From JBMOLK01 sp049325575 (GTDB lineage Bacteria; Bacillota; Clostridia; Acetivibrionales; Acetivibrionaceae): a stretch of DNA of 9,594 bases. The stretch's first letter is position 1. The number at the start of each line of letters is the position of its first letter. Position numbers and translations under genes: made by a program. The DNA lies in the NCBI GenBank assembly GCA_049325575.1, contig JBMOLK010000191.1, positions 1-9,594 on the forward strand, written 5' to 3'. The notes under the pieces are model-generated. The model made no database searches. It had not been told where the DNA came from and was given only the letters and a program-made list of their open reading frames with translations. Below, one piece after another: positions 1 through 6,516 of this stretch.

Positions 1-445
1 TATAAACTGAATCGTAATGATCGTTGATTCCTATAGCATGTCCTACCTCATGAGTCATAGTTCTCTTGGGGTTCCAGCCCGGTCTGTCACAATAGTACCT
101 GTTTAATGTGATATGGTCAGCATCGGCAGTACCACCTCTCCATTGATATTGTCCACTCCAGGTCACATCACTCCGGTATGTATCAAATATTTCAAGATCA
201 CACACTGTATACCATTTGTCAGCAAGGATATGACATTTTGATTGGTTGATAGAGTTCCACTGTGATTTGGCATGATTAAAGGCATCACCATACTTGGACT
301 TTTGTTGATATCTTATCTCTTTTCCATCCACTGCCGAGAACCCCAGAAGGTGAGTGTCCGCAGCAAATATGTATGTATAGACCGATGTAAAACACACCAT
401 TGTTATAACAAGTACCATAAGTGTTATATTTATTTTTTTCAACAT
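1..445 (-). CDS. Secreted zinc metalloprotease, metzincin/snapalysin-like, C-terminal part outside the window
   Basis: An open frame runs from ATG at 443-445 to the window edge without a stop (148 residues visible). AGGGG lies 7 nt before the ATG. Residues 1-29 look like a signal peptide: a short LysLys N-terminus, a hydrophobic core (ITLMVLVITMVCF) and a possible cleavage after IFAA, so the product is probably exported. Residues 132-143 read HEVGHAIGINDH, fitting the zinc-site motif HExxHxxGxxD/H: His132 and His136 as ligands, Glu133 as catalytic base, and Asp142 (or less likely His143) as third ligand. The H-E-x-G-H-x-x-G-x-x-D-H-Y pattern resembles snapalysin-type (M7) proteases, though matrixin-like families are close alternatives. 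The Met-turn and any C-terminal domains lie outside the window. It follows a two-component operon on the same strand but has its own promoter. The substrate cannot be inferred. Confidence 0.85.
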   Translation of the reverse strand, partial: MLKKINITLMVLVITMVCFTSVYTYIFAADTHLLGFSAVDGKEIRYQQKSKYGDAFNHAKSQWNSINQSKCHILADKWYTVCDLEIFDTYRSDVTWSGQYQWRGGTADADHITLNRYYCDRPGWNPKRTMTHEVGHAIGINDHYDSVY

Positions 446-484
446 ATCTTATCCCCTCATTTTCCTAATAATATTAGCATCTAA

Positions 485-496
485 TGAACCGGTTCA
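485..496. promoter_or_regulatory. Perfect 12-bp palindrome, candidate repressor operator in the 5' UTR
   Basis: TGAACCGGTTCA is its own reverse complement and lies about 8-19 nt downstream of the predicted transcription start of the metalloprotease gene. A central CG with symmetric arms is typical of LacI/GalR-family operators, and this location suits repression by roadblock. With no loop it would not make a useful RNA hairpin. The palindrome is seen directly; its function is inferred. Confidence 0.4.
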
Positions 497-510
497 CTAT
501 ATTTGTTTAA

Positions 511-516
511 ATTATA
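511..516 (-). promoter_or_regulatory. Extended -10 promoter of the metalloprotease gene
   Basis: On the minus strand the sequence reads TGATATAAT: a consensus -10 (TATAAT, 511-516) preceded by the TGn extension. The predicted start is an A near 504, giving a 5' UTR of about 59 nt. The hexamer at the -35 position (534-539) reads GTTTTT and matches TTGACA poorly, so the promoter may need an activator. Two palindromes lie directly upstream of it. Confidence 0.65.
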
Positions 517-539
517 TCATGAAAATTTTGTATAAAAAC

Positions 540-555
540 AGTAACTTAAGTCACT
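540..555. promoter_or_regulatory. Activator-site-like palindrome, proximal copy
   Basis: The plus strand reads AGTAACTTAAGTCACT, an imperfect palindrome with a perfect ACTTAAGT core and AGT/ACT ends. It abuts the weak -35 region of the metalloprotease promoter, with its centre near -43. It matches the copy at 562-577 at 15 of 16 positions. The NarL-type regulator encoded just upstream is a natural candidate to bind it, but that is inferred from position only. Confidence 0.5.
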
Positions 556-561
556 AACAAT

Positions 562-577
562 AGTTACTTAAGTCACT
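562..577. promoter_or_regulatory. Activator-site-like palindrome, distal copy
   Basis: AGTTACTTAAGTCACT is the second copy of the 16-bp palindrome. Its centre is 22 bp from the first, about two helical turns, and falls near -65 of the metalloprotease promoter. Two sites on the same DNA face next to a poor -35 element fit cooperative activator binding. Confidence 0.5.
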
Positions 578-595
578 GCTATTTGAGAAGATATC

Positions 596-621
596 AAAAA
601 AACACCTAAGGGTCCTTATAG
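596..621 (-). terminator. Rho-independent terminator after the two-component operon
   Basis: On the minus strand CTATAAG, loop GACC and CTTAGG form a short stem with a mismatch or bulge and a G-U pair, followed by TGTTTTTTT. It lies 24 nt after the response regulator stop codon. The stem is short but the T-run is strong. It would separate the two-component transcript from the metalloprotease promoter. Confidence 0.6.
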
Positions 622-644
622 TTAATCATTATTGCTGAAAGAAT

Positions 645-1286
645 TTATACCAAATTATTCTTAATGGCAAATATGGCCAGCTGGGTTCTGTCTTTTACAT
701 CTAATTTCATCAATATGCTGGAAACTATATTTTTTACTCTTCCCTCCACTAAAAATAATTTGTTGGCAATATCCTTATTTGACATTCCGTCAACAATCAA
801 TGCAAGTACTTCCTTTTCTCTAGGGGTTAGTAGATCTTCAAGTTCCTTTGCAGTAGCATCATGCTTTTTTGTTTGATAGTTTCCCTTTAAATGGTCAAAT
901 ACCGATTGCTGCATGATGCTAAGTCCTGCAGCAGTACTTCTTACTGCTGCTTTTAGGTCCTCATCTCTTATACTCTTTAGAATATAACCATCTGCTCCGT
1001 TTTTTATAGCTTGTTCTATGTATTTCTCATCATCAAAGGTGGTAATCATAATAATTTTTATGGACCTATTTTTATCCTTTATAAGCTTTGTTCCTCTTAC
1101 ACCATCACACACCGGCATCATCACATCCATAAGAACAACATCAGGCTTAAGCCGGTCACAGATGCTTGCTGCTTCCTCTCCGTTTCTTGCCGTACTTATA
1201 ACCTTTATATCGTTATCCTTTTCAAGAGTTATCTTAAGTGCTTTCAATATGATTTCCTGGTCATCCACCAGAAGAACATTTATCAT
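645..1286 (-). CDS. NarL/LuxR-family two-component response regulator
   Basis: This 213-residue regulator has a receiver domain (about 1-120) with the acidic pair Asp8/Asp9, phosphoacceptor Asp54 (VLMDVMMP), Thr82 and Lys104. A C-terminal LuxR-type helix-turn-helix starts at about residue 153 (LTPREKEVLALI) and runs through SNKDIANKLF to the end. ATG at 1286 is chosen because AGGAGG lies 8 nt upstream and MINVLLVDDQE is the usual receiver start. An in-frame ATG at 1313 would add nine atypical residues and has no such site. The gene overlaps the end of the kinase gene by 26 bp, so the two are co-transcribed and probably coupled. In the recognition region VEGRVKN replaces the more common SEGTVKN, which may shift DNA specificity. 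The target is not known; paired palindromes upstream of the adjacent protease gene are the best local candidates. Confidence 0.93.
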   Translation of the reverse strand: MINVLLVDDQEIILKALKITLEKDNDIKVISTARNGEEAASICDRLKPDVVLMDVMMPVCDGVRGTKLIKDKNRSIKIIMITTFDDEKYIEQAIKNGADGYILKSIRDEDLKAAVRSTAAGLSIMQQSVFDHLKGNYQTKKHDATAKELEDLLTPREKEVLALIVDGMSNKDIANKLFLVEGRVKNIVSSILMKLDVKDRTQLAIFAIKNNLV

Positions 1287-3045
1287 AAGAATCCTCCTCA
1301 ATAGGCAGCTCAATGTGAATATTGAAGCCTTTTTCCCCGCTTGATCCGAATGCTATTTTCCCTGATATGCTTTCTACCCTTTCTATCATTCCTAAAAGCC
1401 CAAAACCTTTCTTAATATTCGGACAACCCCTTCCATTGTCAATGATATACAGTTTTATCTTATCCCTAAAAATTTTTAAAATAATATTTATTTCCTTTGC
1501 TTTTCCATGTCGCAGTGCATTTGTAATGGCTTCCTTGCATACTTTTGCAGTTACCTCTACAAGCTTGTTAGTTTTACTGTGTTTTAATACATACTGGTAG
1601 TGATCTTCCCCCATAACCGTCAATTTGATTTTTGCATTGGAGCTGGATGAGCACTGAATTAGCTTTTGAATTGCAAGGATCAAATCCTTTGAGTCTTCAG
1701 ACTCTTCCGTTAGACCCTTAATTGAATACCTTATTTCATTAAACCCATTTTGAGCTATTTCAATAATATCATCAAGCTTCTCCAATGCTTCGTCTTTATT
1801 CTCTTCAATACAATTCTTACTTATTCTTGAAAGCATTATGATCAAAGTTAATGTATGCCCCAGCGTATCATGAACTTCTCTGGCAATCCTTGTCCGTTCC
1901 TTGTATAGAGTAAGTTCTTCTATTGTAGAAAGGTGTTCGCTAAGCTGTTCATTCACTGCAGCCAATTCTTCATTATAAGCCGTCAGTTCACAGTTCTTAT
2001 CCTCGATTTCCTTAAGGAGTTCTTTTTGCTCTGTAATATCATTAAATAGAATACACCTTCCCAGTAATTCATTACCTTTGTCAAATATCTTTCTCACCTT
2101 TATCTGGAATACTTTCTTTAGAGGAGTTTCTATATAAAGCTCACCGGTTGAAAACTTCTCGGATGGCATTTCCAAAGATTTTATGATATCATGGGATACT
2201 CTATTATCAGAAGCATAAGATCGCAGTTTTTTGGTAAAGACTTCAAAATTCATGTTAATACCAAATTCAAAATAGTTTTGAAAGAATTCCTTGATGATCC
2301 TGTTATCATTATCAATAACAATAACACCTTCCTCCAGTCTTTCATATATTCTTTCAAATGCAAAGGGCATAACATTTAAGAATTTCATGTGAAATGTAGC
2401 AATTACAAAAATAGTAAGAGAAAGAGGAAAGATAAGAGGAGTAGCGTCAAATGGTGTAGCGATGAATTTAAACACATGTAAAGCATTAAAAATCATTGGA
2501 ATAAGTGTAGCAATTGCAATAAAAATCTGTTTTATGTTTTTTCTATTCTGTGCACAGGGCCTTATGAGTAATATAACACCAATTAACACACAAATATAGC
2601 TATTTACGGTATGAAGCCAGAACACTATTCCGTACCCGGTAACATTGTAGTTGAAAACATCGAAGTATAGATAGTGATATTCATTGGTTACACAAAAAAT
2701 ATAAAATATTATGGGCGGTATATAAAGAAAGTATATAAATTGAATTTTTTTTAGTATCCTGTGCTCGACGTAATATAAAGAAAAAGTGAGCCAAATAGGT
2801 CCTATAATACTTATTGGAAAGAATTTAAGCTGCGTCACAAACCATTTGCCCTTTGTATCATATGTATATACCTCAAAAAGCTCAAGCAATGACCATGTTA
2901 GTGCGATTACCTGAAATAAGACAAAGAGATACGTTAATCTATTCCTTTTTCCCTTCAATAAAACATAAAGTATTACTGTAACCGATAAAACCAGCGAAAT
3001 TAAAATGAGCACCGCTCTCAAGTTAACAACTAATCTGATTACCAT
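1261..3045 (-). CDS. 7-transmembrane sensor histidine kinase with PAS and HisKA_3 domains
   Basis: This 594-residue membrane kinase phosphorylates its partner response regulator. Seven hydrophobic segments (about 10-30, 38-57, 71-92, 102-119, 138-162, 171-192, 203-220) match the N-terminal 7TM sensor region of many clostridial histidine kinases. A PAS-like domain follows (about 231-338, starting ERLEEGVIVIDNDNRI), then a coiled coil (about 338-383). The HisKA_3 dimerisation domain has phosphoacceptor His392 (RIAREVHDTLGH), and the HATPase domain shows the N box near Asn509 (EAITNALRHG), DNGRG at 536-540 and GFGLLGM at 547-553. All key residues are present, so it should be active. ATG at 3045 has only a weak AAGG before it but gives a complete first membrane helix. 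A promoter lies about 60 nt upstream. The HisKA_3 type fits its NarL-family partner. The sensed signal is not predictable. Confidence 0.92.
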   Translation of the reverse strand: MVIRLVVNLRAVLILISLVLSVTVILYVLLKGKRNRLTYLFVLFQVIALTWSLLELFEVYTYDTKGKWFVTQLKFFPISIIGPIWLTFSLYYVEHRILKKIQFIYFLYIPPIIFYIFCVTNEYHYLYFDVFNYNVTGYGIVFWLHTVNSYICVLIGVILLIRPCAQNRKNIKQIFIAIATLIPMIFNALHVFKFIATPFDATPLIFPLSLTIFVIATFHMKFLNVMPFAFERIYERLEEGVIVIDNDNRIIKEFFQNYFEFGINMNFEVFTKKLRSYASDNRVSHDIIKSLEMPSEKFSTGELYIETPLKKVFQIKVRKIFDKGNELLGRCILFNDITEQKELLKEIEDKNCELTAYNEELAAVNEQLSEHLSTIEELTLYKERTRIAREVHDTLGHTLTLIIMLSRISKNCIEENKDEALEKLDDIIEIAQNGFNEIRYSIKGLTEESEDSKDLILAIQKLIQCSSSSNAKIKLTVMGEDHYQYVLKHSKTNKLVEVTAKVCKEAITNALRHGKAKEINIILKIFRDKIKLYIIDNGRGCPNIKKGFGLLGMIERVESISGKIAFGSSGEKGFNIHIELPIEEDSYDKCSSGG

Positions 3046-3093
3046 TTTATTAACCTTATTCCGTTAAATTTATTATTTTGTTCTTATGTAAAT

Positions 3094-3135
3094 AATTATA
3101 TATTAAATCAAATTATATATTAAATCAAATTATAT
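3094..3135. repeat. 17-bp tandem repeat, about 2.5 copies, containing TATAAT hexamers
   Basis: The unit AAATTATATATTAAATC recurs with a 17-bp period in the region upstream of the kinase gene. Each unit places a minus-strand TATAAT (at 3095-3100, 3112-3117 and 3129-3134). Only the middle one has a good -35 at 17 bp. The copies are nearly identical, so this is probably recent slippage in AT-rich promoter DNA. Confidence 0.8.
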
Positions 3136-3140
3136 GTCAT
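3112..3140 (-). promoter_or_regulatory. Promoter of the two-component operon
   Basis: ATGACA (3135-3140) and TATAAT (3112-3117) are separated by 17 bp on the minus strand, a near-consensus vegetative promoter. Start of transcription would be near 3105, giving a 60-nt 5' UTR before the kinase ATG. The promoter sits inside the 17-bp tandem repeat, so a change in repeat number would alter its architecture. Confidence 0.6.
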
Positions 3141-3143
3141 TAT

Positions 3144-3176
3144 ATAAAATCATTGGGCATAACCTAAAAGCCCAAT
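3144..3176 (-). terminator. Second hairpin downstream of nrdG
   Basis: On the minus strand ATTGGGC pairs perfectly with GCCCAAT across an 11-nt loop and is followed by GATTTTATAT. It is a moderate intrinsic terminator, downstream of the stronger hairpin at 3187-3234 and just upstream of the kinase promoter. It probably acts as a back-up stop for nrdDG transcription. Confidence 0.5.
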
Positions 3177-3186
3177 TACCATATGC

Positions 3187-3234
3187 AAAATATGCTGACA
3201 GGATATAAAAAGTTTATTACATCCCGGCAGCATA
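3187..3234 (-). terminator. Main terminator of the nrdDG operon
   Basis: TATGCTGCCGGGAT and ATCCTGTCAGCATA (minus strand) form a 14-position stem with one mismatch and one G-U pair around a 16-nt loop, followed by TTTT. It begins about 31 nt after the nrdG stop codon, the usual place for an intrinsic terminator. Confidence 0.75.
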
Positions 3235-3264
3235 CGATAAAACTCTACTTTCTATAAATATAAT

Positions 3265-3972
3265 TTATGCACAAAAGAATACACCTCTGGTCTCAACCCT
3301 TCTTATCGTTCCCTTGATGCTTTCAGCGGCTCCCAGTATTATTTCAGGACTGCAAGAAGGTTCTTTCAAATGATCCTTTGCATCATGAGCATTTATACTC
3401 CGATAGTTTTGGAGTACATACAGCCTTGCACCCGAAACCTCATTTGCTATTTTAATTATATCATCAAAATTAAGTCCAGGGGCTATAGTAGTCCTAAACT
3501 CATAATCTACAGCACTTTCCTTTAATAAACTAATACTTTTTTTAATGCTTTCAATTTTCACTTTAATGCCGCACACTTTTTCATACTTTTCAAAGGGAGC
3601 CTTTATATCCATGGCTATATAGTCAACCATCCTTTTATTGATAAGGCTTTCAATCACGCGGGGATTGGTGCCGTTGGTATCAAGCTTAACCGAATATCCC
3701 ATACCCTTTATAGTACCCAGAAAATCATAAAGGTCATCCTGGAGTGTAGGTTCCCCCCCGGTTACAACTACCCCCTCCAGGAAGCCTTTTCTTTTTGTAA
3801 GAAATCCTAGAACCTTATCCATATCAATCAGGTTCACTCTTTCTCCGCCAGATAAAAGCATTCTGTTATGGCAGTAAAAGCAGTCCATGTTACATCCGGG
3901 CGTAAACAATACGGCACAAACCTTGCCCGGATAGTCTACAAAGGAATTCTTTTGTATCCCGGCTATTCTCAT
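3265..3972 (-). CDS. nrdG: Anaerobic ribonucleoside-triphosphate reductase activating enzyme (radical SAM)
   Basis: This 235-residue radical SAM enzyme reductively cleaves S-adenosylmethionine with a [4Fe-4S] cluster to install the glycyl radical on NrdD. The cluster motif CxxxCxxC is CNMDCFYC, with Cys27, Cys31 and Cys34, and the SAM-binding TGGEPTL lies at 71-77. The opening (GIQKNSFVDYPGKVC) and the length, longer than the roughly 155-175 residues of classical NrdG, fit the longer NrdG2-type subfamily. It starts 4 bp inside the end of nrdD (ATGA overlap) with AGAAGG just upstream, so translation is coupled and the two proteins are probably made in fixed ratio. Confidence in function rests on both the motifs and the nrdD neighbour; without the neighbour it could be mistaken for another glycyl-radical activase. 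Confidence 0.95.
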   Translation of the reverse strand: MRIAGIQKNSFVDYPGKVCAVLFTPGCNMDCFYCHNRMLLSGGERVNLIDMDKVLGFLTKRKGFLEGVVVTGGEPTLQDDLYDFLGTIKGMGYSVKLDTNGTNPRVIESLINKRMVDYIAMDIKAPFEKYEKVCGIKVKIESIKKSISLLKESAVDYEFRTTIAPGLNFDDIIKIANEVSGARLYVLQNYRSINAHDAKDHLKEPSCSPEIILGAAESIKGTIRRVETRGVFFCA

Positions 3973-6059
3973 GATACCTTCTCCACTATTCTGAATTTCT
4001 TTCTAATAGAATACTCTTCCTTCTTGCCAATATTAAAGTTTGCAACAGGTCTTAGATAACCTGTTACCCTGGACCAGACTTCCGTCCTCTCACCGCACTT
4101 GGGGCAGCTGAAATGTTCTCCCTTAATGTAGCCATGATCGTTACAAATACTGAATGTAGGGGTAATCGATATATAAGGCATCTTGTAGTTTGTAAAGACC
4201 TTCTTAATAAGCTTTTTGCAAAGCTCAATATCTTCTATACTCTCGCCCAGGTATAAATGCTGAACAGTGCCTCCGGTATAGAGAGACTGGAGATTATCCT
4301 GAAGCTCCAGCACTTCAAAAATGTCATCGGTGTATTCCACCGGAAGCTGCGTAGAGTTGGTGTAGTATGGCGTATCCTTTCCTGCTGTAATGATATCCGG
4401 ATACTTTTGCTTGTCAATCTTTGCAAGCCGGTACGACGTTCCTTCTGCCGGTGTTGCTTCAAGGTTATAGAAATGTCCCGTCTCATTTTGAAATTCCATC
4501 AGTACATCTCTTAGGTAGTTCATGATATCTATGGAAAATCTCTGGCCCTCATCGCTGGTTATGTCTTTACCCATAAAATTCAGCAAAGCTTCATTCATTC
4601 CGATTATGCCTATGGTACCAAAATGATTGTACCAATACTGTCCCGTCCTTTGCTTTACATGCCTTAGATAGTGTGTTGAGTATGGATAAAGCCCTCTTTC
4701 CGACTGCTGCTCAATTATTTTTCTCTTAATTTCAAGTGATGTTTTACCTATGCTGGCAAGCTTCCACAGCCTTGCTTTAAATTCGCTTTCAGACTTGGAA
4801 AGATATCCTATCCTTGCAAGGTTGATGGTAAATACTCCTATAGAACCAGTCAAAGGATTGCTTCCGAAAAGTCCTCCGCCTCTTTTACGAAGCTCGCTTG
4901 TATCAAGCCTCAAACGGCAGCACATTGATACTGCATCTTCAGGTGACAGGTCTGAATTTATATAGTTTGCAAAATAAGGAATACCGTATTTGCAGGTTAT
5001 TCTCATAAAATCATCTACAACAGGGTTACTCCAATCAAAGTCCTTAGTAATATTTATTGTCGGTATGGGAAAGGTAAAAACTCTCCCCTTTGCATCACCC
5101 TCAAGCATTACATCACAAAATGCTCTATTAAAAATATCCATTTCCTTCTGGAAATCCTTGTATGTATCATTCATGTATTTTCCACCGATTATAACCGGCT
5201 CATCCCTTAGAGTCTTAGGCACGGTTATATCAAATGTCAGGTTTGAGAATGGACACTGGAAGCCTACTCTGGTGGGCACATTTATATTGAATATGAATTC
5301 TTGTATACACTGTCTTACCTGTTCATATGTCAGGTTGTCATGACGTATGAACGGCGCACAATATGTGTCTATACTGGACCATGCTTGAGCTCCTGCTGTC
5401 TCTCCCTGGGTAGTAAATGTAGAATTTACTATCTGTCCAAGGAATGATCTTAAATGCTTGGCTGGTTTGCTTTCAACTTTTCCGTCAACACCACCGAATC
5501 CATCCATCAGAAGCTGACGTAAATCCCATCCCGCACAATATGGACCAAAAAATCCCAGATCATGTATATGGCATGCCCCTCCCTCATGAGCCTCCCTGAC
5601 CTCTGCAGGATAGATCTCATGAAGCCAGTATTTTTTGGTAAAAGTCTCCCTTACATAGTTGTTTAATCCGTTGACGCTTTTTTGGGTATTTGCATTTTCC
5701 TGTATATGCCAGTCCTTGTCCCCAAGGTAATCAGTAAACAAATCAATTGTTGCCCCTACAAGAGCATTCAGGTCACGGGCACTTTTTCTCTTTTCCCTGT
5801 ATAATATGTAAGCTTTTGCTGTCTTTGCATGACCGTTTTCAATAAGTACTTTTTCAACAACATCCTGTATTTCCTCTACACTAGGAACCCTGCCCTTGTA
5901 CAGACTTTCTGCCATATCAACAACCTGTCTGCAGAGCTCTTCAGAACGGCTAAAATCATTTCCTCCACATGCAGTTGCAGCCTTAAAAATAGCCCACGTA
6001 ATTTTCTCCGGCTGAAACTTCTCAAACCTTCCATCTCTCTTTGTAATTTTTGTAATCAT
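3969..6059 (-). CDS. nrdD: Anaerobic (class III) ribonucleoside-triphosphate reductase
   Basis: This 696-residue glycyl-radical enzyme reduces ribonucleoside triphosphates to deoxy forms without oxygen or B12. An N-terminal ATP-cone (residues 2 to about 95, starting ITKRDGRFEKFQ) is expected to sense ATP/dATP. Candidate active-site cysteines are Cys175 (GPYCAG) and Cys380/Cys381 (SMCCRLRL). The C-terminal metal site shows CNDH at 639-642 and CPKC at 652-655, and the radical loop RVTGYLRP has the glycyl radical at Gly667. ATG at 6059 is chosen because AGGAG lies 9 nt upstream and MITKITKRDG is the standard ATP-cone opening; the in-frame ATG at 6098 has no good site and adds an unlike extension. 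The gene is intact, of normal length, and overlaps nrdG by 4 bp. Its leader carries a cobalamin riboswitch and NrdR-like boxes. Confidence 0.97.
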   Translation of the reverse strand: MITKITKRDGRFEKFQPEKITWAIFKAATACGGNDFSRSEELCRQVVDMAESLYKGRVPSVEEIQDVVEKVLIENGHAKTAKAYILYREKRKSARDLNALVGATIDLFTDYLGDKDWHIQENANTQKSVNGLNNYVRETFTKKYWLHEIYPAEVREAHEGGACHIHDLGFFGPYCAGWDLRQLLMDGFGGVDGKVESKPAKHLRSFLGQIVNSTFTTQGETAGAQAWSSIDTYCAPFIRHDNLTYEQVRQCIQEFIFNINVPTRVGFQCPFSNLTFDITVPKTLRDEPVIIGGKYMNDTYKDFQKEMDIFNRAFCDVMLEGDAKGRVFTFPIPTINITKDFDWSNPVVDDFMRITCKYGIPYFANYINSDLSPEDAVSMCCRLRLDTSELRKRGGGLFGSNPLTGSIGVFTINLARIGYLSKSESEFKARLWKLASIGKTSLEIKRKIIEQQSERGLYPYSTHYLRHVKQRTGQYWYNHFGTIGIIGMNEALLNFMGKDITSDEGQRFSIDIMNYLRDVLMEFQNETGHFYNLEATPAEGTSYRLAKIDKQKYPDIITAGKDTPYYTNSTQLPVEYTDDIFEVLELQDNLQSLYTGGTVQHLYLGESIEDIELCKKLIKKVFTNYKMPYISITPTFSICNDHGYIKGEHFSCPKCGERTEVWSRVTGYLRPVANFNIGKKEEYSIRKKFRIVEKVS

Positions 6060-6125
6060 TAAGACATCTCCTATTACTAGTTTTTTCTGAAAGTACATAT
6101 AACTCTTTTCCAGAAGTGATAATTG

Positions 6126-6155
6126 AAAAACCCCTCAAATCATAATTTGGAGGTT
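6126..6155 (-). terminator. Intrinsic terminator in the nrdDG leader (riboswitch expression platform)
   Basis: On the minus strand AACCTCCAAAT, loop TATG and ATTTGAGGGGTT form an 11-bp stem with one bulged A and one G-U pair, followed by TTTTTC. It ends about 67 nt before the nrdD start, on the nrdD coding strand, downstream of the cobalamin aptamer. A strong terminator between an aptamer and its gene is the standard layout for transcriptional attenuation. Ligand binding is expected to favour it. Confidence 0.8.
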
Positions 6156-6188
6156 ATATTTGGAAAATCGGAACCAAACTTACACCCC
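6149..6188 (-). promoter_or_regulatory. Possible antiterminator helix in the nrdDG leader
   Basis: The minus-strand segment 6188-6174 (GGGGTGTAAGTTTGG) can pair with 6163-6149 (CCAAATATAACCTCC) around a 10-nt loop, with three mismatches and two G-U pairs. The 3' arm contains CCTCC of the terminator's 5' arm, so the two structures exclude each other. The region between aptamer and terminator (about 6189-6321) holds no gene; it contains a 12-bp palindrome, AATAAGCTTATT (6269-6280), of unknown role. The pairing was worked out by eye, not folded. Confidence 0.4.
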
Positions 6189-6321
6189 CCTATCATCCGT
6201 AGAGTATATGGTGCTAAGGAAATGAGCAAAATTAATTCCGCCTTCTTTGCACTGCTATTTGTTAATCAAATAAGCTTATTGCCAAATGCAAGCGGAAATC
6301 TTTTGATCATTCCAGTAAAAT

Positions 6322-6510
6322 ACAGGCAGGTCTTCTGACTTAGGATCGCTGATATTTCATACCTTCCCAGTCTTCTGAAAGTCAACCAGTGGTACACATG
6401 AAACGTCTCCTCAATACAGCGGCGGGACCGTGCAGGATTCACACCTGCTTCCCTTTTAAACCAAGGATGCCATTACCCTTGGTCACCCATATAACTTCAA
6501 TATCTTGTTG
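6322..6510 (-). ncRNA. Cobalamin riboswitch in the nrdDG leader
   Basis: The minus strand shows the conserved core of the B12 aptamer in order: AAAAGGGAAGCAGGTGTGAA, ATCCTGC, ACGGTCCCGCCGCTGTA, ACCACTGG, GAAGACTGGGAAGG, then the B12 box AAGTCAGAAGACCTGCCTGT at 6322-6341. It lies on the nrdD strand, begins almost at the predicted transcription start and precedes a leader terminator, so it is expected to lower nrdDG expression when cobalamin is plentiful. B12-riboswitch control of B12-independent isozymes (metE, class I reductases) is known; here the target is a class III reductase. Exact 5' and 3' limits are approximate, because the closing stem is poorly conserved. Confidence 0.95.
6495..6510. 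promoter_or_regulatory. NrdR-box-like site 2, overlapping the transcription start
   Basis: The minus-strand core CAAGATATTG matches the NrdR core CWAtATaTWG at 9 of 10 positions; the outer bases match poorly. Its centre (6502.5) is 32 bp from that of box 1, about three helical turns, as in known tandem NrdR operators. It overlaps the first transcribed bases and the 5' edge of the riboswitch. Confidence 0.6.
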
Positions 6511-6516
6511 TGGTTA

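Noticed and set aside
272..484. 70-codon plus-strand frame near the left edge
   Set aside because: Antisense to the signal peptide and propeptide region of the metalloprotease, which has a proper start, ribosome binding site and zinc motif.
3094..3135. Short repeat as a CRISPR fragment
   Set aside because: The units are directly adjacent with no spacers and are pure AT-rich promoter sequence.
4235..4486. 83-codon minus-strand frame inside nrdD
   Set aside because: Out-of-frame shadow of nrdD with Arg/Thr/Ser-rich composition and no ribosome binding site.
6060..6098. Upstream in-frame ATG for nrdD, adding 13 residues
   Set aside because: The added segment is unlike the ATP-cone opening and would cover the AGGAG site that serves ATG 6059.
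6123..6338. 71-codon plus-strand frame in the nrdDG leader
   Set aside because: Overlaps the terminator and B12 box on the opposite strand; no ribosome binding site and no recognisable motif.
6322..6510. Riboswitch as a regulator of metH
   Set aside because: It lies downstream of metH on the same strand and upstream of nrdD, so its cis target is nrdDG.
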